Assembly (NCBI GenBank): GCA_964508975.1
Contig: CAZDVQ010000011.1
Span: forward strand, 31,178-95,177
DNA length: 64,000 nucleotides
Source: CAZDVQ01 sp964508975
GTDB taxonomy: Bacteria; Bacteroidota; Bacteroidia; Chitinophagales; Saprospiraceae
Direction of reading: 5' to 3'
Part shown: one piece after another, positions 17,468 through 26,096 of the stretch
Numbering within the stretch: position 1 is the stretch's first letter
Layout of the letters: every line of letters begins with the position of its first letter
Translations under genes and position numbers: made by a program
The notes under the pieces: generated by a model
The model's database searches: none
What the model was told of the DNA's origin: nothing
What the model saw: the letters and a program-made list of their open reading frames with translations, nothing else

Positions 17468-19099
17468 ATGAAAGGTCAAAAAGTAAGCAAGCAACAAGTC
17501 AGCATAATTATTGTCCTTTTTTATGCCTTGATTCCTGTAATATCATGGGCACAAACCCCAATTTTACAGGACAATTTTGAAGGGAACGGTGGTATAACTA
17601 CTTGGTATGGAGATGATTGCGGCATCAATACTAGTTTCAGTAATCCATATCCCACTGGCCTTAATACCTCTACAAAGGTTTTAAGATATGCAGATATTGG
17701 TGGCCAGTATGCCAACGTTGGTTTTAACGCTGGATTCAGCTTTAATTTAGCCACAAGCAGTGTGTTCTCCCTGAAAGTGTACGTGCCTTCAAGCGGAATT
17801 ACAGGAAACCAACCCAACCAAATTTCCCTGAAACTTCAAAATGCTACCCTGCCTCAACCTTGGGTAACCCAATGCGAAATCATTAAGCCTATACTGCTGG
17901 ATCAATGGCAAACCATAAGCTTTGATTTTGCGACCGATAATTTTATCAACCTAGATCCCAGCTCTTCGCACCCACTCAGCAGATGGGATTTCAGCCGTGT
18001 TTTACTTCAGCTGAATGGCGAAAATAATACATCGCATGTCGTGGCCTACATCGATGATTTTACGTACGATGGGGCCGTTTCGCCATTTAATCAACTCGTT
18101 TGGAACGACGAGTTTAACGTAAACGGGGCCGTAAACAGCCTGAACTGGTTTCATCAAACCCAGCTGCCCAACGGTGTGAGTTGGTACAATAACGAGCTCC
18201 AGCACTATACCAACAACATCGCTAATGCCTATTGCGACAATGGCCTGCTCAACATTGTAGCCAAAAAACAGGTATTTACCAGCCAAGGACAAACAAAGCA
18301 ATATACCTCGGCCCGGTTAAACTCCAAATTCGCTTTCCAGTATGGCCGCGTCGAGGTTCGTGCAAAGTTACCCACGGGTGCGGGAACATGGCCCGCCGTG
18401 TGGATGCTTGGCAAAAACATCATAGAGCCAGGTGGCTATTGGACCGCAACGCATGGCACCGTGAATTGGCCCGCCTGTGGCGAAATCGACATCATGGAAC
18501 ACTGGGGAAGCAATCAAAACGTTATCTCCAGCGCGGTGCACCATCCCATAAACGGGAATTTAAGCGTCGGCGAGTATACCACTAACGCACAATATGACCC
18601 TGACGTATCCACCGAATTTCATACCTACGCGGTCGAGTGGAATGATCAAAGTATCATTTTTAGCGTGGATAGCATCAACCATTTATCCTACAACCCGCCC
18701 GTCAAAAACCAATATACCTGGCCCTTTGATGCCGAGCAGTACATCCTCTTAAATGTGGCCATCGAGCCTACCGTTTCTCCAAATTTTGTGCAATCAAGCA
18801 TGGAAATTGATTACGTGCGGGTATATCAAGCAAGCATGACCAGTACGGCCAATGCCATCAATACACCTAAAGTCAAGCTGTTTCCCAACCCCGTTACCGA
18901 ACAGTTGAGCATTACAGGCATACAAAGTGCGACCGCTACCGCTGAAATATACTCGCTACTAGGGCAAAAAATATATACCTGCTCCTTGACTGGGCCAGAC
19001 ACTATGCTTGATTTAACCAGCCTTGACAATGGCGTGTATCTGCTCGTCCTAATCACTGAAACAGGCAGGGAGACCTATAAAATCATGAAAGCCAAATAG
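17468..19099 (+). CDS. Secreted GH16 beta-glucanase with T9SS sorting domain
   Basis: Exported endo-beta-glucanase (laminarinase/lichenase class) of 543 residues. A signal peptide (to about residue 29, VISWAQ) is followed by a carbohydrate-binding-like beta-sandwich (about 30-205) and the GH16 catalytic domain (about 208-455) with the catalytic box CGEIDIMEHWG, nucleophile and acid/base in ExDxxE form. Aromatics such as GRVEVRAKLPTGAGTWPAVWML line the substrate cleft. The C-terminal 75 residues (KLFPNPVTEQLSITG ... NGVYLLVLITETGRETYKIM) are a type A T9SS sorting domain. No PUL genes (SusC/D) lie near, so it acts as a free-standing scavenging enzyme. Confidence 0.95.
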   Translation: MKGQKVSKQQVSIIIVLFYALIPVISWAQTPILQDNFEGNGGITTWYGDDCGINTSFSNPYPTGLNTSTKVLRYADIGGQYANVGFNAGFSFNLATSSVFSLKVYVPSSGITGNQPNQISLKLQNATLPQPWVTQCEIIKPILLDQWQTISFDFATDNFINLDPSSSHPLSRWDFSRVLLQLNGENNTSHVVAYIDDFTYDGAVSPFNQLVWNDEFNVNGAVNSLNWFHQTQLPNGVSWYNNELQHYTNNIANAYCDNGLLNIVAKKQVFTSQGQTKQYTSARLNSKFAFQYGRVEVRAKLPTGAGTWPAVWMLGKNIIEPGGYWTATHGTVNWPACGEIDIMEHWGSNQNVISSAVHHPINGNLSVGEYTTNAQYDPDVSTEFHTYAVEWNDQSIIFSVDSINHLSYNPPVKNQYTWPFDAEQYILLNVAIEPTVSPNFVQSSMEIDYVRVYQASMTSTANAINTPKVKLFPNPVTEQLSITGIQSATATAEIYSLLGQKIYTCSLTGPDTMLDLTSLDNGVYLLVLITETGRETYKIMKAK

Positions 19100-19184
19100 C
19101 TGAAAAGCACCTTGGCCGAATGTATATGGTCCCTCCGCTTTGAGCTTCCAATAGCGACGGGTGTTTGACGATTTGTTTTATTCA

Positions 19185-19289
19185 TTTTGGGCGCGTCGGC
19201 GCGTTGCGCCGTCGGTCCCTTCCGGGGTTCGCGTTGCTCCGTGCTGCGCACCGCGGCTTCCAGCCGCGCCCTACAGGCACCTCGCGCGA
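19185..19289 (+). repeat. GC-rich intergenic element GRE-5 (plus orientation)
   Basis: Near-twin of GRE-1: TTTTGGGCGCGTCGGCG start, CACCTCGCGCGA end. Confidence 0.85.
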
Positions 19290-19407
19290 TGCTCGGCAGT
19301 GCGAATTATTCCAAAAATTGCTCAAATCTTAATATATTATAAGCAAACCGAATCAAGTATAACCCAGCCGAATAGGTTGAATGGGCCAGTCGCCAGAACT
19401 TTGCGAC

Positions 19408-20304
19408 ATGGAAAAGAAACCTATTCCCCCCATACCTGAAACTGGTAACATCTATGACAAAATCATCAAGGAAAATGCCCTCGAGTTGTTCAAGGCATTT
19501 ACTCCAGATGTTGCATGGATACGTATAAAACCTTTACCAGAAAAACTACAAAGTACCCTAGAGCGCGAGCTTGATATGTTGTACGAGGTGACACAAGCCG
19601 ACGGTACACGCCTGTTGGTACATATGGAATTCCAGTCCAGCCCTGACCCTGAAATGCATTACAGGATGCTGCTTTATTTTAGCTTGATTAGCCAGAAATA
19701 CAAACTACCCGTTTGGCAAATGGTTGTTTACATAGGCACTGGGCCGCACCGCATGATCGGGCAGTTTACGGGGCCCCGTTCAAGTTTCGAGTACGACATT
19801 ATAGCGCTGAACGAACTTGACCCTGAGCGATTCCTCTCGTCCCAAGTACCCGAGGTAATTATATTTGCGGTGTTTGCCAAGTTCGGTAAGGAACAAACAG
19901 AACAAGTTTTGCGTTCTATCGTCATAAAGCTGCAACATTGTTGCCATGACCTCAACAAACTAAAAAAATACCACACGCAGTTGCTCAACTTGGCACGTTT
20001 GCGTAAATTTGACCATCTTTTAATCGAAAACTTCAACACCATGCCCATTTACATCGAACTTGAAGACGTTGAAACGGACTACCTATACAATAAAGGTATA
20101 CAAAAAGGTAAACTCGAAGGTAAACTCGAAGGTAAACTTGAAGGTAAAGAAGAGGGCAAGGAAGAAGGAGCCCATCTTGCCCTGAAAATTATTGACCAAC
20201 ATAAAAAAGGGCTAGACATTCAAGCTATTGCTCTTGCTTTAGATGTAGCACCGTCAAAAGTAGAGGCCGTTATACAGGAAGCTAAAGATTTAGGTTTGAT
20301 TTAA
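19408..20304 (+). CDS. Rpn/PD-(D/E)XK nuclease-family putative transposase-like protein
   Basis: 298 residues from the ATG at 19408 (MEKKPIPPIP); an ATG 27 bases earlier is possible. The core LYEVTQADGTRLLVHMEFQSSPDPEMHYRMLLY holds the PD-(D/E)XK nuclease pattern (E-x-Q after a strand), as in the Rpn recombination-promoting nucleases. Near the C-terminus a run of GKLEGKLEGKLEGKEEGK units (12-base DNA repeats GGTAAACTCGAA) leads to a small helix-turn-helix-like end (DIQAIALALDVAPSKVEAVIQ). Such genes are mobile-associated and vary in repeat number. Followed 32 bases later by the MBL-fold gene. Confidence 0.8.
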   Translation: MEKKPIPPIPETGNIYDKIIKENALELFKAFTPDVAWIRIKPLPEKLQSTLERELDMLYEVTQADGTRLLVHMEFQSSPDPEMHYRMLLYFSLISQKYKLPVWQMVVYIGTGPHRMIGQFTGPRSSFEYDIIALNELDPERFLSSQVPEVIIFAVFAKFGKEQTEQVLRSIVIKLQHCCHDLNKLKKYHTQLLNLARLRKFDHLLIENFNTMPIYIELEDVETDYLYNKGIQKGKLEGKLEGKLEGKEEGKEEGAHLALKIIDQHKKGLDIQAIALALDVAPSKVEAVIQEAKDLGLI

Positions 20305-20336
20305 ACGAATAATTTGGCTAACTTGAATCGCCTCTC

Positions 20337-21290
20337 ATGTTTAAAGCAGAAGTAAAAAGTAAAATTGGAGAAGATATTTGCATCCTTATAAAGCTAGATA
20401 ACCATTCTTGGAACTATCTGTGTGAATGTGGGGATGCTAGCGATTTGACTGTAAAAGATGTTCAGAACGCTAATGCAATTTTCATTAGCCATACCCATAT
20501 TGATCATTTCGTAAATTTTGATGCAGTTATACGACATCAAATTGGTATTCAAAGAAAAATCGTGATTTGTGGTCCTAGAGGAATTGCTCAGCAGGTACAG
20601 TCAAAATTTAAAAGCTACACTTGGAATTTAATTGAAGAAGGTTCTGTTTTCTACGAAATCAGAGAAGTGCTATCCGAAAATGAAATTCAAATTTTTGAAT
20701 TAGAACCTCCCGTTTGGACGTTAAAGGAAAAAGGTGTAATTCAGACTAATATCATCTTTGAAGAAAAAGACTTCATCGTTACAGCTACCATCCTTAATCA
20801 TAAGATACCTACGTTAGCTTATAAATTTAAAGAATATGACTCAACTAGGATAGATATACAAAGTAGCGGGTTTAAAGGAGGCCAATGGGTTAAAGCATTA
20901 AAGGAAGCTTTTGAAGGACAGGATGGAAACAGGATTATTAGTATTGAAGATAAAACGTATAAAGCTGCTGAGCTTTTTCACTTGTTACAAATCCAAGAAG
21001 GTGATTCGGTAGGTATTATTATGGATCATGCAGCAAGCGAGGAAAATCATACTAAGATAAAGCAGCATTTTTTCCAATGCAGGAAAGTTTTCATTGAAAG
21101 CTTTTACAAGGATGAAGACAAAGAACAGGCAGCGCTAAACTATCATAGTTACGCTTCCATGTCTGGAAAAATTATGCGCGAGGCACAGGTAAAAGAACCT
21201 GTCCCTGTTCACTTTTCTAGAAAATATAAGGAAGAGGACATAAAACTACTCTTGGAGGAATTTGAAAAATCTATAAATTGCGAAGAGTAG
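20337..21290 (+). CDS. Metallo-beta-lactamase-fold hydrolase (RNase Z-like)
   Basis: 317 residues. The metal site SHTHIDHF (H52, H54, D56, H57) and later HKIPTLAYKF and MDHAASEENH are compatible with an RNase Z/ElaC-like or cyclic-nucleotide phosphodiesterase-like MBL enzyme. It is shortish for two-metal RNase Z and lacks an obvious exosite arm, so tRNA processing is unproven. Base composition is lower in GC than the flanking genes, and it lies inside the GRE-5/GRE-6 bracket with the Rpn nuclease, suggesting acquired DNA. Confidence 0.75.
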   Translation: MFKAEVKSKIGEDICILIKLDNHSWNYLCECGDASDLTVKDVQNANAIFISHTHIDHFVNFDAVIRHQIGIQRKIVICGPRGIAQQVQSKFKSYTWNLIEEGSVFYEIREVLSENEIQIFELEPPVWTLKEKGVIQTNIIFEEKDFIVTATILNHKIPTLAYKFKEYDSTRIDIQSSGFKGGQWVKALKEAFEGQDGNRIISIEDKTYKAAELFHLLQIQEGDSVGIIMDHAASEENHTKIKQHFFQCRKVFIESFYKDEDKEQAALNYHSYASMSGKIMREAQVKEPVPVHFSRKYKEEDIKLLLEEFEKSINCEE

Positions 21291-21325
21291 CTACAGACTA
21301 AGTTAATCTAAAATTTCCAGTCATT

Positions 21326-21448
21326 CGGCCTAGCGATGTGGAGGGCGGCCGTAGGCCGTACCGCAGGGGCTTATGCCCCAAGGTATGAGCGACAGCGAAC
21401 CCGCAACGTAGCGGCGGCGACCGCAGGGAGACGCAGGCCCCCCAAACC
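21326..21448 (-). repeat. GC-rich intergenic element GRE-6 (minus orientation)
   Basis: CGGCCTAGCGATG start and CCCCCCAAA end. Nearly identical to GRE-8 over the first 90 bases. It fills the convergent gap up to the stop of the TlpA-like gene. Confidence 0.85.
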
Positions 21449-21454
21449 CAACCA

Positions 21455-22777
21455 TCAAAGGTGTTTTAAAATGAGCTGGAGGCTCTCGTCGTATGCGCTA
21501 GGGCGTGGTGCCGGCGAGGCGATAACCCTGCCGTACTGGTCGATGAGCATGTAATGCGGGATGGCGCTGAAGCCTAGTTTGCCCGCACCTTCGCTGCCCC
21601 AACCCTGGAGTAAAAAGTACTGTTGCCCGCCCGGCTTGTGCTTGCCAAGGTGTTTTTTCCACTCCTCGGTGCTAGCATCCAGCGAGATGTAGAGGAATAC
21701 CACGTTTTTGCCCTTGAGCACCTCTTGCAAACGTTGGGTATGGGGCATTTCTTTGAGGCAAGCGCCGCACCAGCTGGCCCAAAAATCGATATACACCAGC
21801 TGGCCTTTAAAACTGTTGATGGAGACGATATTGCCTTGCGCGTCGAGGATGTCCATGTGGGGTAGCAGTTGACCGGGTGCCGCCACGCTCATACGCTCGC
21901 GGCTTTGGCGCAGCAGGGTTTTCAGCGACTCGAACGGGCACTCGGCCATGAATTTGTCGTGCTGGGCCGTGATGATATCGGGGTCCCGGCGGATGTCAAA
22001 ATAGTACTCGCTGGCCTCTAAAAAAAAGCGGGGCATGGGGCTGTTGAGCAGCTCGGGCATATAGTCTTTAAGCGCGCCCAGGGTGTAACTGTAATACTCG
22101 CTGGCATAGGCCAAGGGGTAGTCAAGTTGCAGCGACTCGAAATACACATCGTAGCTGATAGGTAGCGCCACGGCATCGTCCATGCCGTTGGCCAAGGCGT
22201 ATTCCCAGCGGTAGCGCAGCAGGTGGTAGGCCATGCGGTAGCTCAAATCGTTGCGGGCAAAAGCCAGGAAATCAGCCTCCAACTTGGGATAATGCGTTTG
22301 CTGCAAGCGGTTAAAATTGATGCTCAACTCGTTGACCAATCGTTGAAAAGCCGTGGCATCGTAGCTGCCAATATGCTCGTTGATGCGCTGCTCGATACCT
22401 AGGGCCAGTACCGACCACTCGTGCCAGAACTGCTGTTTGGAAACACCGCTGGGCTGGAACTGGGCTTTGTTGCTGTTGGATTGAATGGTAAGCTGTACCT
22501 CATCGCCAGGGAACAGCAAAATATGGTATTCTTGGTAGCCGAGCTGTAAGCGGTAACGCTTTACCTGGTCGAGCTCAAAGCGGAACTTAAAGCTACCATC
22601 GGCCTCGATGGGCACGGTGTAAACATATGCCTCAAAGCTGATGTGATCGGCAATGTAGTGCAGAGAAAGATTACCCTCGGTACTAGATAAAACCTTGCCG
22701 CTCAGCTCGGTAGGCAGGGCGGCAAGTGGCCGGAGGCCAAGCAAAACTATGAGTAAAACGAAGCAGTGTTTAATCAT
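21455..22777 (-). CDS. TlpA-like thioredoxin-domain protein
   Basis: Exported redox protein of 440 residues. The signal peptide (FVLLIVLLGLRPLAALP) is followed by a Bacteroidota DUF4369-like/uncharacterised N-terminal region and then a C-terminal thioredoxin fold with the active site WASWCGACLKEM (CxxC) and a cis-proline loop GFSAIPHYMLID. Such proteins reduce disulfides in the periplasm, for example for cytochrome maturation. It lies 11 bases after purM on the same strand and is probably co-transcribed with it. Confidence 0.9.
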   Translation of the reverse strand: MIKHCFVLLIVLLGLRPLAALPTELSGKVLSSTEGNLSLHYIADHISFEAYVYTVPIEADGSFKFRFELDQVKRYRLQLGYQEYHILLFPGDEVQLTIQSNSNKAQFQPSGVSKQQFWHEWSVLALGIEQRINEHIGSYDATAFQRLVNELSINFNRLQQTHYPKLEADFLAFARNDLSYRMAYHLLRYRWEYALANGMDDAVALPISYDVYFESLQLDYPLAYASEYYSYTLGALKDYMPELLNSPMPRFFLEASEYYFDIRRDPDIITAQHDKFMAECPFESLKTLLRQSRERMSVAAPGQLLPHMDILDAQGNIVSINSFKGQLVYIDFWASWCGACLKEMPHTQRLQEVLKGKNVVFLYISLDASTEEWKKHLGKHKPGGQQYFLLQGWGSEGAGKLGFSAIPHYMLIDQYGRVIASPAPRPSAYDESLQLILKHL

Positions 22778-22788
22778 TCAGGACAAAA

Positions 22789-23964
22789 CTAAGCGTAGGT
22801 AAATATGCCTTCAGGCGTGTGGATGCTCACTTGAGCACCTGTACCTTCAACAACCCGGCCAACAAGTTGTGCATCGATGTTGAAGCTTTGCGCCAGGGCA
22901 ATTACCGTGTCGGCTTGCTCGGGGTCGAGGTATAGTTCAAGGCGGTGGCCCATGTTGAACACCTGGTACATTTCCTTGAGGCCAGTGCCAGAGGCTTTCT
23001 GTATCAAGTCGAAAACGGGCGGGATAGCAAAAAGATTGTCCTTGATGATATGGCAATCCTGAATAAATTTCTGCACCTTGGTTTGGCCGCCGCCGCTGCA
23101 ATGGATGATGCCGTGCGGTTTAACCTCGGTTTCGCGGAGCAACTTGCGCAAGAAAGGCAAATAAGTGCGGGTTGGCGAGAGGAGCAGCTGGCCCACGGTA
23201 AAGCGACCATGTGCCGTGTCCACGCTTTCGGTGAGGCGGTGCGGGCCACAGAATACCACGTCCTCGGGGGTGTTGGGGTCAAAGCTATCGGGGAAGTGCT
23301 GCGCATAGTATTTGCTCAGCACGTCGTGGCGGGCAGAGGTAAGGCCGTTGCTGCCGATACCGCTGTTGTAGCTATGCTCATAGCTGGCTTGGCCGTAAGA
23401 GGCGAGGCCTACTACTACCTGTCCTGGGCGGATGTTGTTCACCACCACGCTGTCGCGTTGCATGCGCGCGAAGGTGGTAAAGCCCACGTCGACGGTGCGG
23501 ACGATATCGCCCACGTCGGCGGTTTCGCCGCCAGCCAGGTGAATGTTGACCTGGTGCTGGGCAAGGTCCTGGCAGAAATCGGCGGTCGCCTGTATCAACT
23601 CGGCGATAACCTCGCCAGGAATAAGGTTCTTGTTGCGGCCAATGGTCGACGATAGCACGATGTCATCCACACAGCCAATGCAGCCCATGTCGTCGATATT
23701 CATCACGATGGCATCTTGTACGATACCCCGCCAGATGCAGGCATCGTTGGTTTCTTTCCAGTACAACCAAGCCAGTGAGGTTTTGGTACCAGCGGTATCG
23801 GCGTGCATCACGTTGCAGTAGTCGGGCTGGCCGGCCACGATATCGGGCAATACCTTGCAAAAAGCATTGGGGAAAATACCTTTATCGAGGTGTTTAATGG
23901 CGGCATGCACTTCATCTTTGGTGGCCGAAACGCCACGGCGGTCGTATTTCATCTGGTCAGACAT
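22789..23964 (-). CDS. purM: Phosphoribosylformylglycinamidine cyclo-ligase (AIR synthase)
   Basis: Fifth step of de novo purine synthesis: FGAM + ATP to AIR. The 391 residues fit the longer Bacteroidota PurM branch, with AIRS N-domain motifs (MHADTAGTKTSLAWLY, DDMGCIGCVDDIVLSSTIGRNK split over the domain, LAGGETADVGDIV) and the C-domain GIIHCSGGGQTKVQKF and NMGHRLELYL. The ATG at 23964 follows a clear -7 element by 19 bases. The TlpA-like gene follows in the same transcript. Confidence 0.95.
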   Translation of the reverse strand: MSDQMKYDRRGVSATKDEVHAAIKHLDKGIFPNAFCKVLPDIVAGQPDYCNVMHADTAGTKTSLAWLYWKETNDACIWRGIVQDAIVMNIDDMGCIGCVDDIVLSSTIGRNKNLIPGEVIAELIQATADFCQDLAQHQVNIHLAGGETADVGDIVRTVDVGFTTFARMQRDSVVVNNIRPGQVVVGLASYGQASYEHSYNSGIGSNGLTSARHDVLSKYYAQHFPDSFDPNTPEDVVFCGPHRLTESVDTAHGRFTVGQLLLSPTRTYLPFLRKLLRETEVKPHGIIHCSGGGQTKVQKFIQDCHIIKDNLFAIPPVFDLIQKASGTGLKEMYQVFNMGHRLELYLDPEQADTVIALAQSFNIDAQLVGRVVEGTGAQVSIHTPEGIFTYA

Positions 23965-23983
23965 AGCTCGGATTTATAAGCCG

Positions 23984-23991
23984 CAAAGATA
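23984..23991 (-). promoter_or_regulatory. -7 element TATCTTTG for purM
   Basis: Reverse-strand exact TAnnTTTG, 19 bases upstream of the purM ATG. Confidence 0.65.
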
Positions 23992-24039
23992 AGGCTTTTA
24001 AATACGTGAGTTAAAGATATTCGCTAGGTATTTTAAGCC

Positions 24040-24468
24040 TTACAAACGGTGTATCACGTTGGTTACCACGCCCCATACCTTAAAATCACTGTCCGGGCCA
24101 ATTTCGATGGGTTTGTACATGGGGTTTTCGGCCATGAGCCAGCCTTGTTCATCCGATTCGCGTACCCAGCGTTTAACCGTGAACTCGCCATCGAGCACGG
24201 CAACCACCACGTCGTTGCTCCGGGCTTGGAGCGAGCGGTCAACCACCAGTATATCGCCCGGGTAAATGCCGGCACCAATCATGGAAGCCCCTTCCACCTT
24301 TACGAAAAACGTAGCGGCAGGGTGTTTGATCAGCAGTCGGTTGAGGTCGAGGCGCTCTTCCATATAGTCCTCGGCAGGCGAGGGGAAGCCTGCCGATATG
24401 CCTTCGTATATGGGTATCTTGTATTGATTATTGTTGCTGCTGGCAGCAGCGATGCTAAATGCGTTCAT
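24040..24468 (-). CDS. umuD: UmuD-like S24 self-cleaving peptidase
   Basis: Subunit of a translesion polymerase V-type system, matured by autocleavage. 142 residues from the ATG at 24468; the longer frame to 24516 runs into the promoter. The peptidase S24 domain shows the cleavage site EGISAGFPSP (A26-G27), the catalytic serine in VEGASMIGAGIYPGDILVVDRS (split; S62) and the catalytic lysine in GEFTVKRW (K99). There is no N-terminal HTH, so it is UmuD rather than LexA. A umuC is not adjacent, at least not within this window. A three-half-site operator overlaps its promoter. Confidence 0.9.
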   Translation of the reverse strand: MNAFSIAAASSNNNQYKIPIYEGISAGFPSPAEDYMEERLDLNRLLIKHPAATFFVKVEGASMIGAGIYPGDILVVDRSLQARSNDVVVAVLDGEFTVKRWVRESDEQGWLMAENPMYKPIEIGPDSDFKVWGVVTNVIHRL

Positions 24469-24502
24469 CTGTATGGTATTTGGGGGAATATACTTTGAGA
24501 CG

Positions 24503-24510
24503 CAAATATA
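24503..24510 (-). promoter_or_regulatory. -7 element TATATTTG for umuD
   Basis: Reverse-strand TAnnTTTG with TTTG 23 bases further upstream (24534-24537 in plus coordinates). Its upstream part is covered by the half-site repeats described in the next entry. Confidence 0.6.
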
Positions 24511-24556
24511 AAACAAATATTTTCAATATAAAACAAATTGTTTTATATTGAAAATA
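24505..24556. promoter_or_regulatory. Putative umuD operator: two direct plus one inverted half-site
   Basis: AATATAAAACAAAT occurs at 24505-24518 and again at 24525-24538, exactly 20 bases apart (two helical turns). A third, inverted copy with one mismatch is at 24536-24549. Together 24518-24556 makes a perfect palindrome with 18-base arms and a 3-base centre. Placement over the umuD promoter suggests a cooperative repressor, plausibly the local SOS regulator. Confidence 0.65.
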
Positions 24557-24560
24557 AAAA

Positions 24561-24594
24561 AAATCCCGCCAGGCCTAATGCGCCGGCGGGATTT
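24561..24594 (-). terminator. Terminator of the DUF5684 gene
   Basis: Read on the minus strand: AATCCCGCC ... GGCGGGATTT followed by a T-run. Confidence 0.85.
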
Positions 24595-24617
24595 TGTATA
24601 GTATGCTTAGTCAGCGA

Positions 24618-25013
24618 CTAGCGGAAGCCAGCATCGAGCGATTTACCGCCGAAACCACCACCGTTGTTGCCACCATCGCCAGCAGGGCCTTGGTAAACAG
24701 CATCACCGAATGCCAAGATTGGGAAGAATACGAAGCCCAAGAGGATTAAGCCTACCGTAAAACCTTCTGTTTTACCAAACGACTTGCTCAGCAAGTTATA
24801 GGTCCAGATTAGAATAACGAAGTTAACGATTGGAACCAAGAGTAATAAAATCCACCACCATGGCTTACCTACAATTTTAAACAACACAAGAATGTTGTAG
24901 ATAGGCACGATGGCTGCCCAACCTGGTTGACCCGCTTTTTCATATACCTTCCAAAGGCTTACTAAAAGGAGTACGATAATACCAATGTAAAGAATAAGAC
25001 CTACAGCTTCCAT
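24618..25013 (-). CDS. DUF5684-type inner-membrane protein
   Basis: 131 residues from the ATG at 25013 (MEAVGLILYIGIIVLLLVSLW); the upstream in-frame ATG adds an unlikely tail. Three or four membrane helices with the family motif EKAGQPGWAAIVPIYNILVLF and KPWWWILLLLVPIVNFVI, then a glycine-rich cytoplasmic tail (GGNNGGGFGGKS). Function unknown; the family is frequent in Bacteroidota and is sometimes mis-annotated as signal peptidase I. Single-gene transcript with its own promoter (25135-25142) and terminator. Confidence 0.8.
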   Translation of the reverse strand: MEAVGLILYIGIIVLLLVSLWKVYEKAGQPGWAAIVPIYNILVLFKIVGKPWWWILLLLVPIVNFVILIWTYNLLSKSFGKTEGFTVGLILLGFVFFPILAFGDAVYQGPAGDGGNNGGGFGGKSLDAGFR

Positions 25014-25134
25014 AATAAAGTAGTTATAAAGGGTTAATAAATAAACATATAGCTTGGCTTTAAAAGCCATTTATTAAATAGACGCACAATGTTGCCAAGA
25101 AGTTGTTTCTGCTCGGCAACTTGCACTCAGGTTA

Positions 25135-25142
25135 CAAATATA
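25135..25142 (-). promoter_or_regulatory. -7 element TATATTTG for the DUF5684 gene
   Basis: Reverse-strand TAnnTTTG, implying a leader of about 115 bases. Confidence 0.5.
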
Positions 25143-25171
25143 GGGAAAGGATTGGTATTTGGAAACTTCTT

Positions 25172-26086
25172 TTATTGCCCCAGCAAATCTTTTAATGCCA
25201 ACTGCAAGCCAGGGAATTTGAAATGATAGTTAGCCTCCTGTAGTCTTGCCGGCACGATATACCTGCCGTACAGCACCAGGTCGGGGTCGGTTTTAAAGAA
25301 CAGCGTGGCCCCGAGTCGAATCATCCAGGCAGGGCTTGGCAAACCGAACGGAATCCCCAGTTGTTTGCGGAGCAACTGCATGAAAACAGTGTTCGACACC
25401 GGCTCGGGTGCCGTGGCATTATAAACCCCTTGGTACTTGTCGTTGATGATGGCCTGGTAAATAATGTCGCACATATCGTCCTCGTGGAGCCAGCTAAAAC
25501 CTTGCTGCCCCTGGCCTGCCCGGCCGCCTAGGCCCATCTTGGTAATACGCACCAGGGCTTCTAGTGCACCGCCATCTTTGCCAATCACAAAGCTGGTGCG
25601 CAGGCGTACCTCGCGGGTACCCGCGGGCAGGCCCTCCAAAAATGTACGTTCCCAGGCTTGACCAACAAAGGGCGCAAGGCCGTAGCCAAAACTAGCCGAT
25701 TCAGTGCAGTGCTGGCTGGGCGGGTCGCCGTAAATATGTGCGGTCGACATTTGGATCCATATTTTCGGGGTATCCTGAACCAGCTTGAGCCCCTCGGCAA
25801 TCGCCCGGGTAGCATCCACCCGCGAGCGCAGGATAAGGTCGCAATTATCAGGTGTTTTGATGCAGTCAACGGTTTTTCCGGCTAGGTTTACAATGGCATG
25901 GGCCCCTTCAAGGGCTTGGCACCAAGGCCCAGTGTTGTGGCCATCCCAAGCTATAAATTCAAATTGCCGCGAGGCTGGGGTAGCGTTGCGCGCAACGATA
26001 ACGGGATGAAAACCTTTGTCGGCCAAGTATTTAGCCAGGCGGATGCCAATGAAGCCAGTTCCGCCAAAAATGATTACCTTTTGCAT
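25172..26086 (-). CDS. TIGR01777-family NAD(P)-dependent epimerase (YfcH-like)
   Basis: Extended short-chain dehydrogenase-like protein of 304 residues. N-terminal dinucleotide motif GGTGFIG (residues 8-14), AIVNLAGKTVD, the active-site-like MSTAHIYGD (S/T...Y without the usual YxxxK spacing), and the C-terminal DUF1731 region (GIPFGLPSPAWMIRLGATLF). Members associate with cell division/septum in cyanobacteria and chloroplasts; here no partner indicates a role. Confidence 0.9.
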   Translation of the reverse strand: MQKVIIFGGTGFIGIRLAKYLADKGFHPVIVARNATPASRQFEFIAWDGHNTGPWCQALEGAHAIVNLAGKTVDCIKTPDNCDLILRSRVDATRAIAEGLKLVQDTPKIWIQMSTAHIYGDPPSQHCTESASFGYGLAPFVGQAWERTFLEGLPAGTREVRLRTSFVIGKDGGALEALVRITKMGLGGRAGQGQQGFSWLHEDDMCDIIYQAIINDKYQGVYNATAPEPVSNTVFMQLLRKQLGIPFGLPSPAWMIRLGATLFFKTDPDLVLYGRYIVPARLQEANYHFKFPGLQLALKDLLGQ

Positions 26087-26096
26087 GGGTTGGGTT

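Noticed and set aside
22945..23655. Long plus-strand frame of 236 codons opposite purM
   Set aside because: Antisense shadow of purM, with no ribosome site and no recognisable family.
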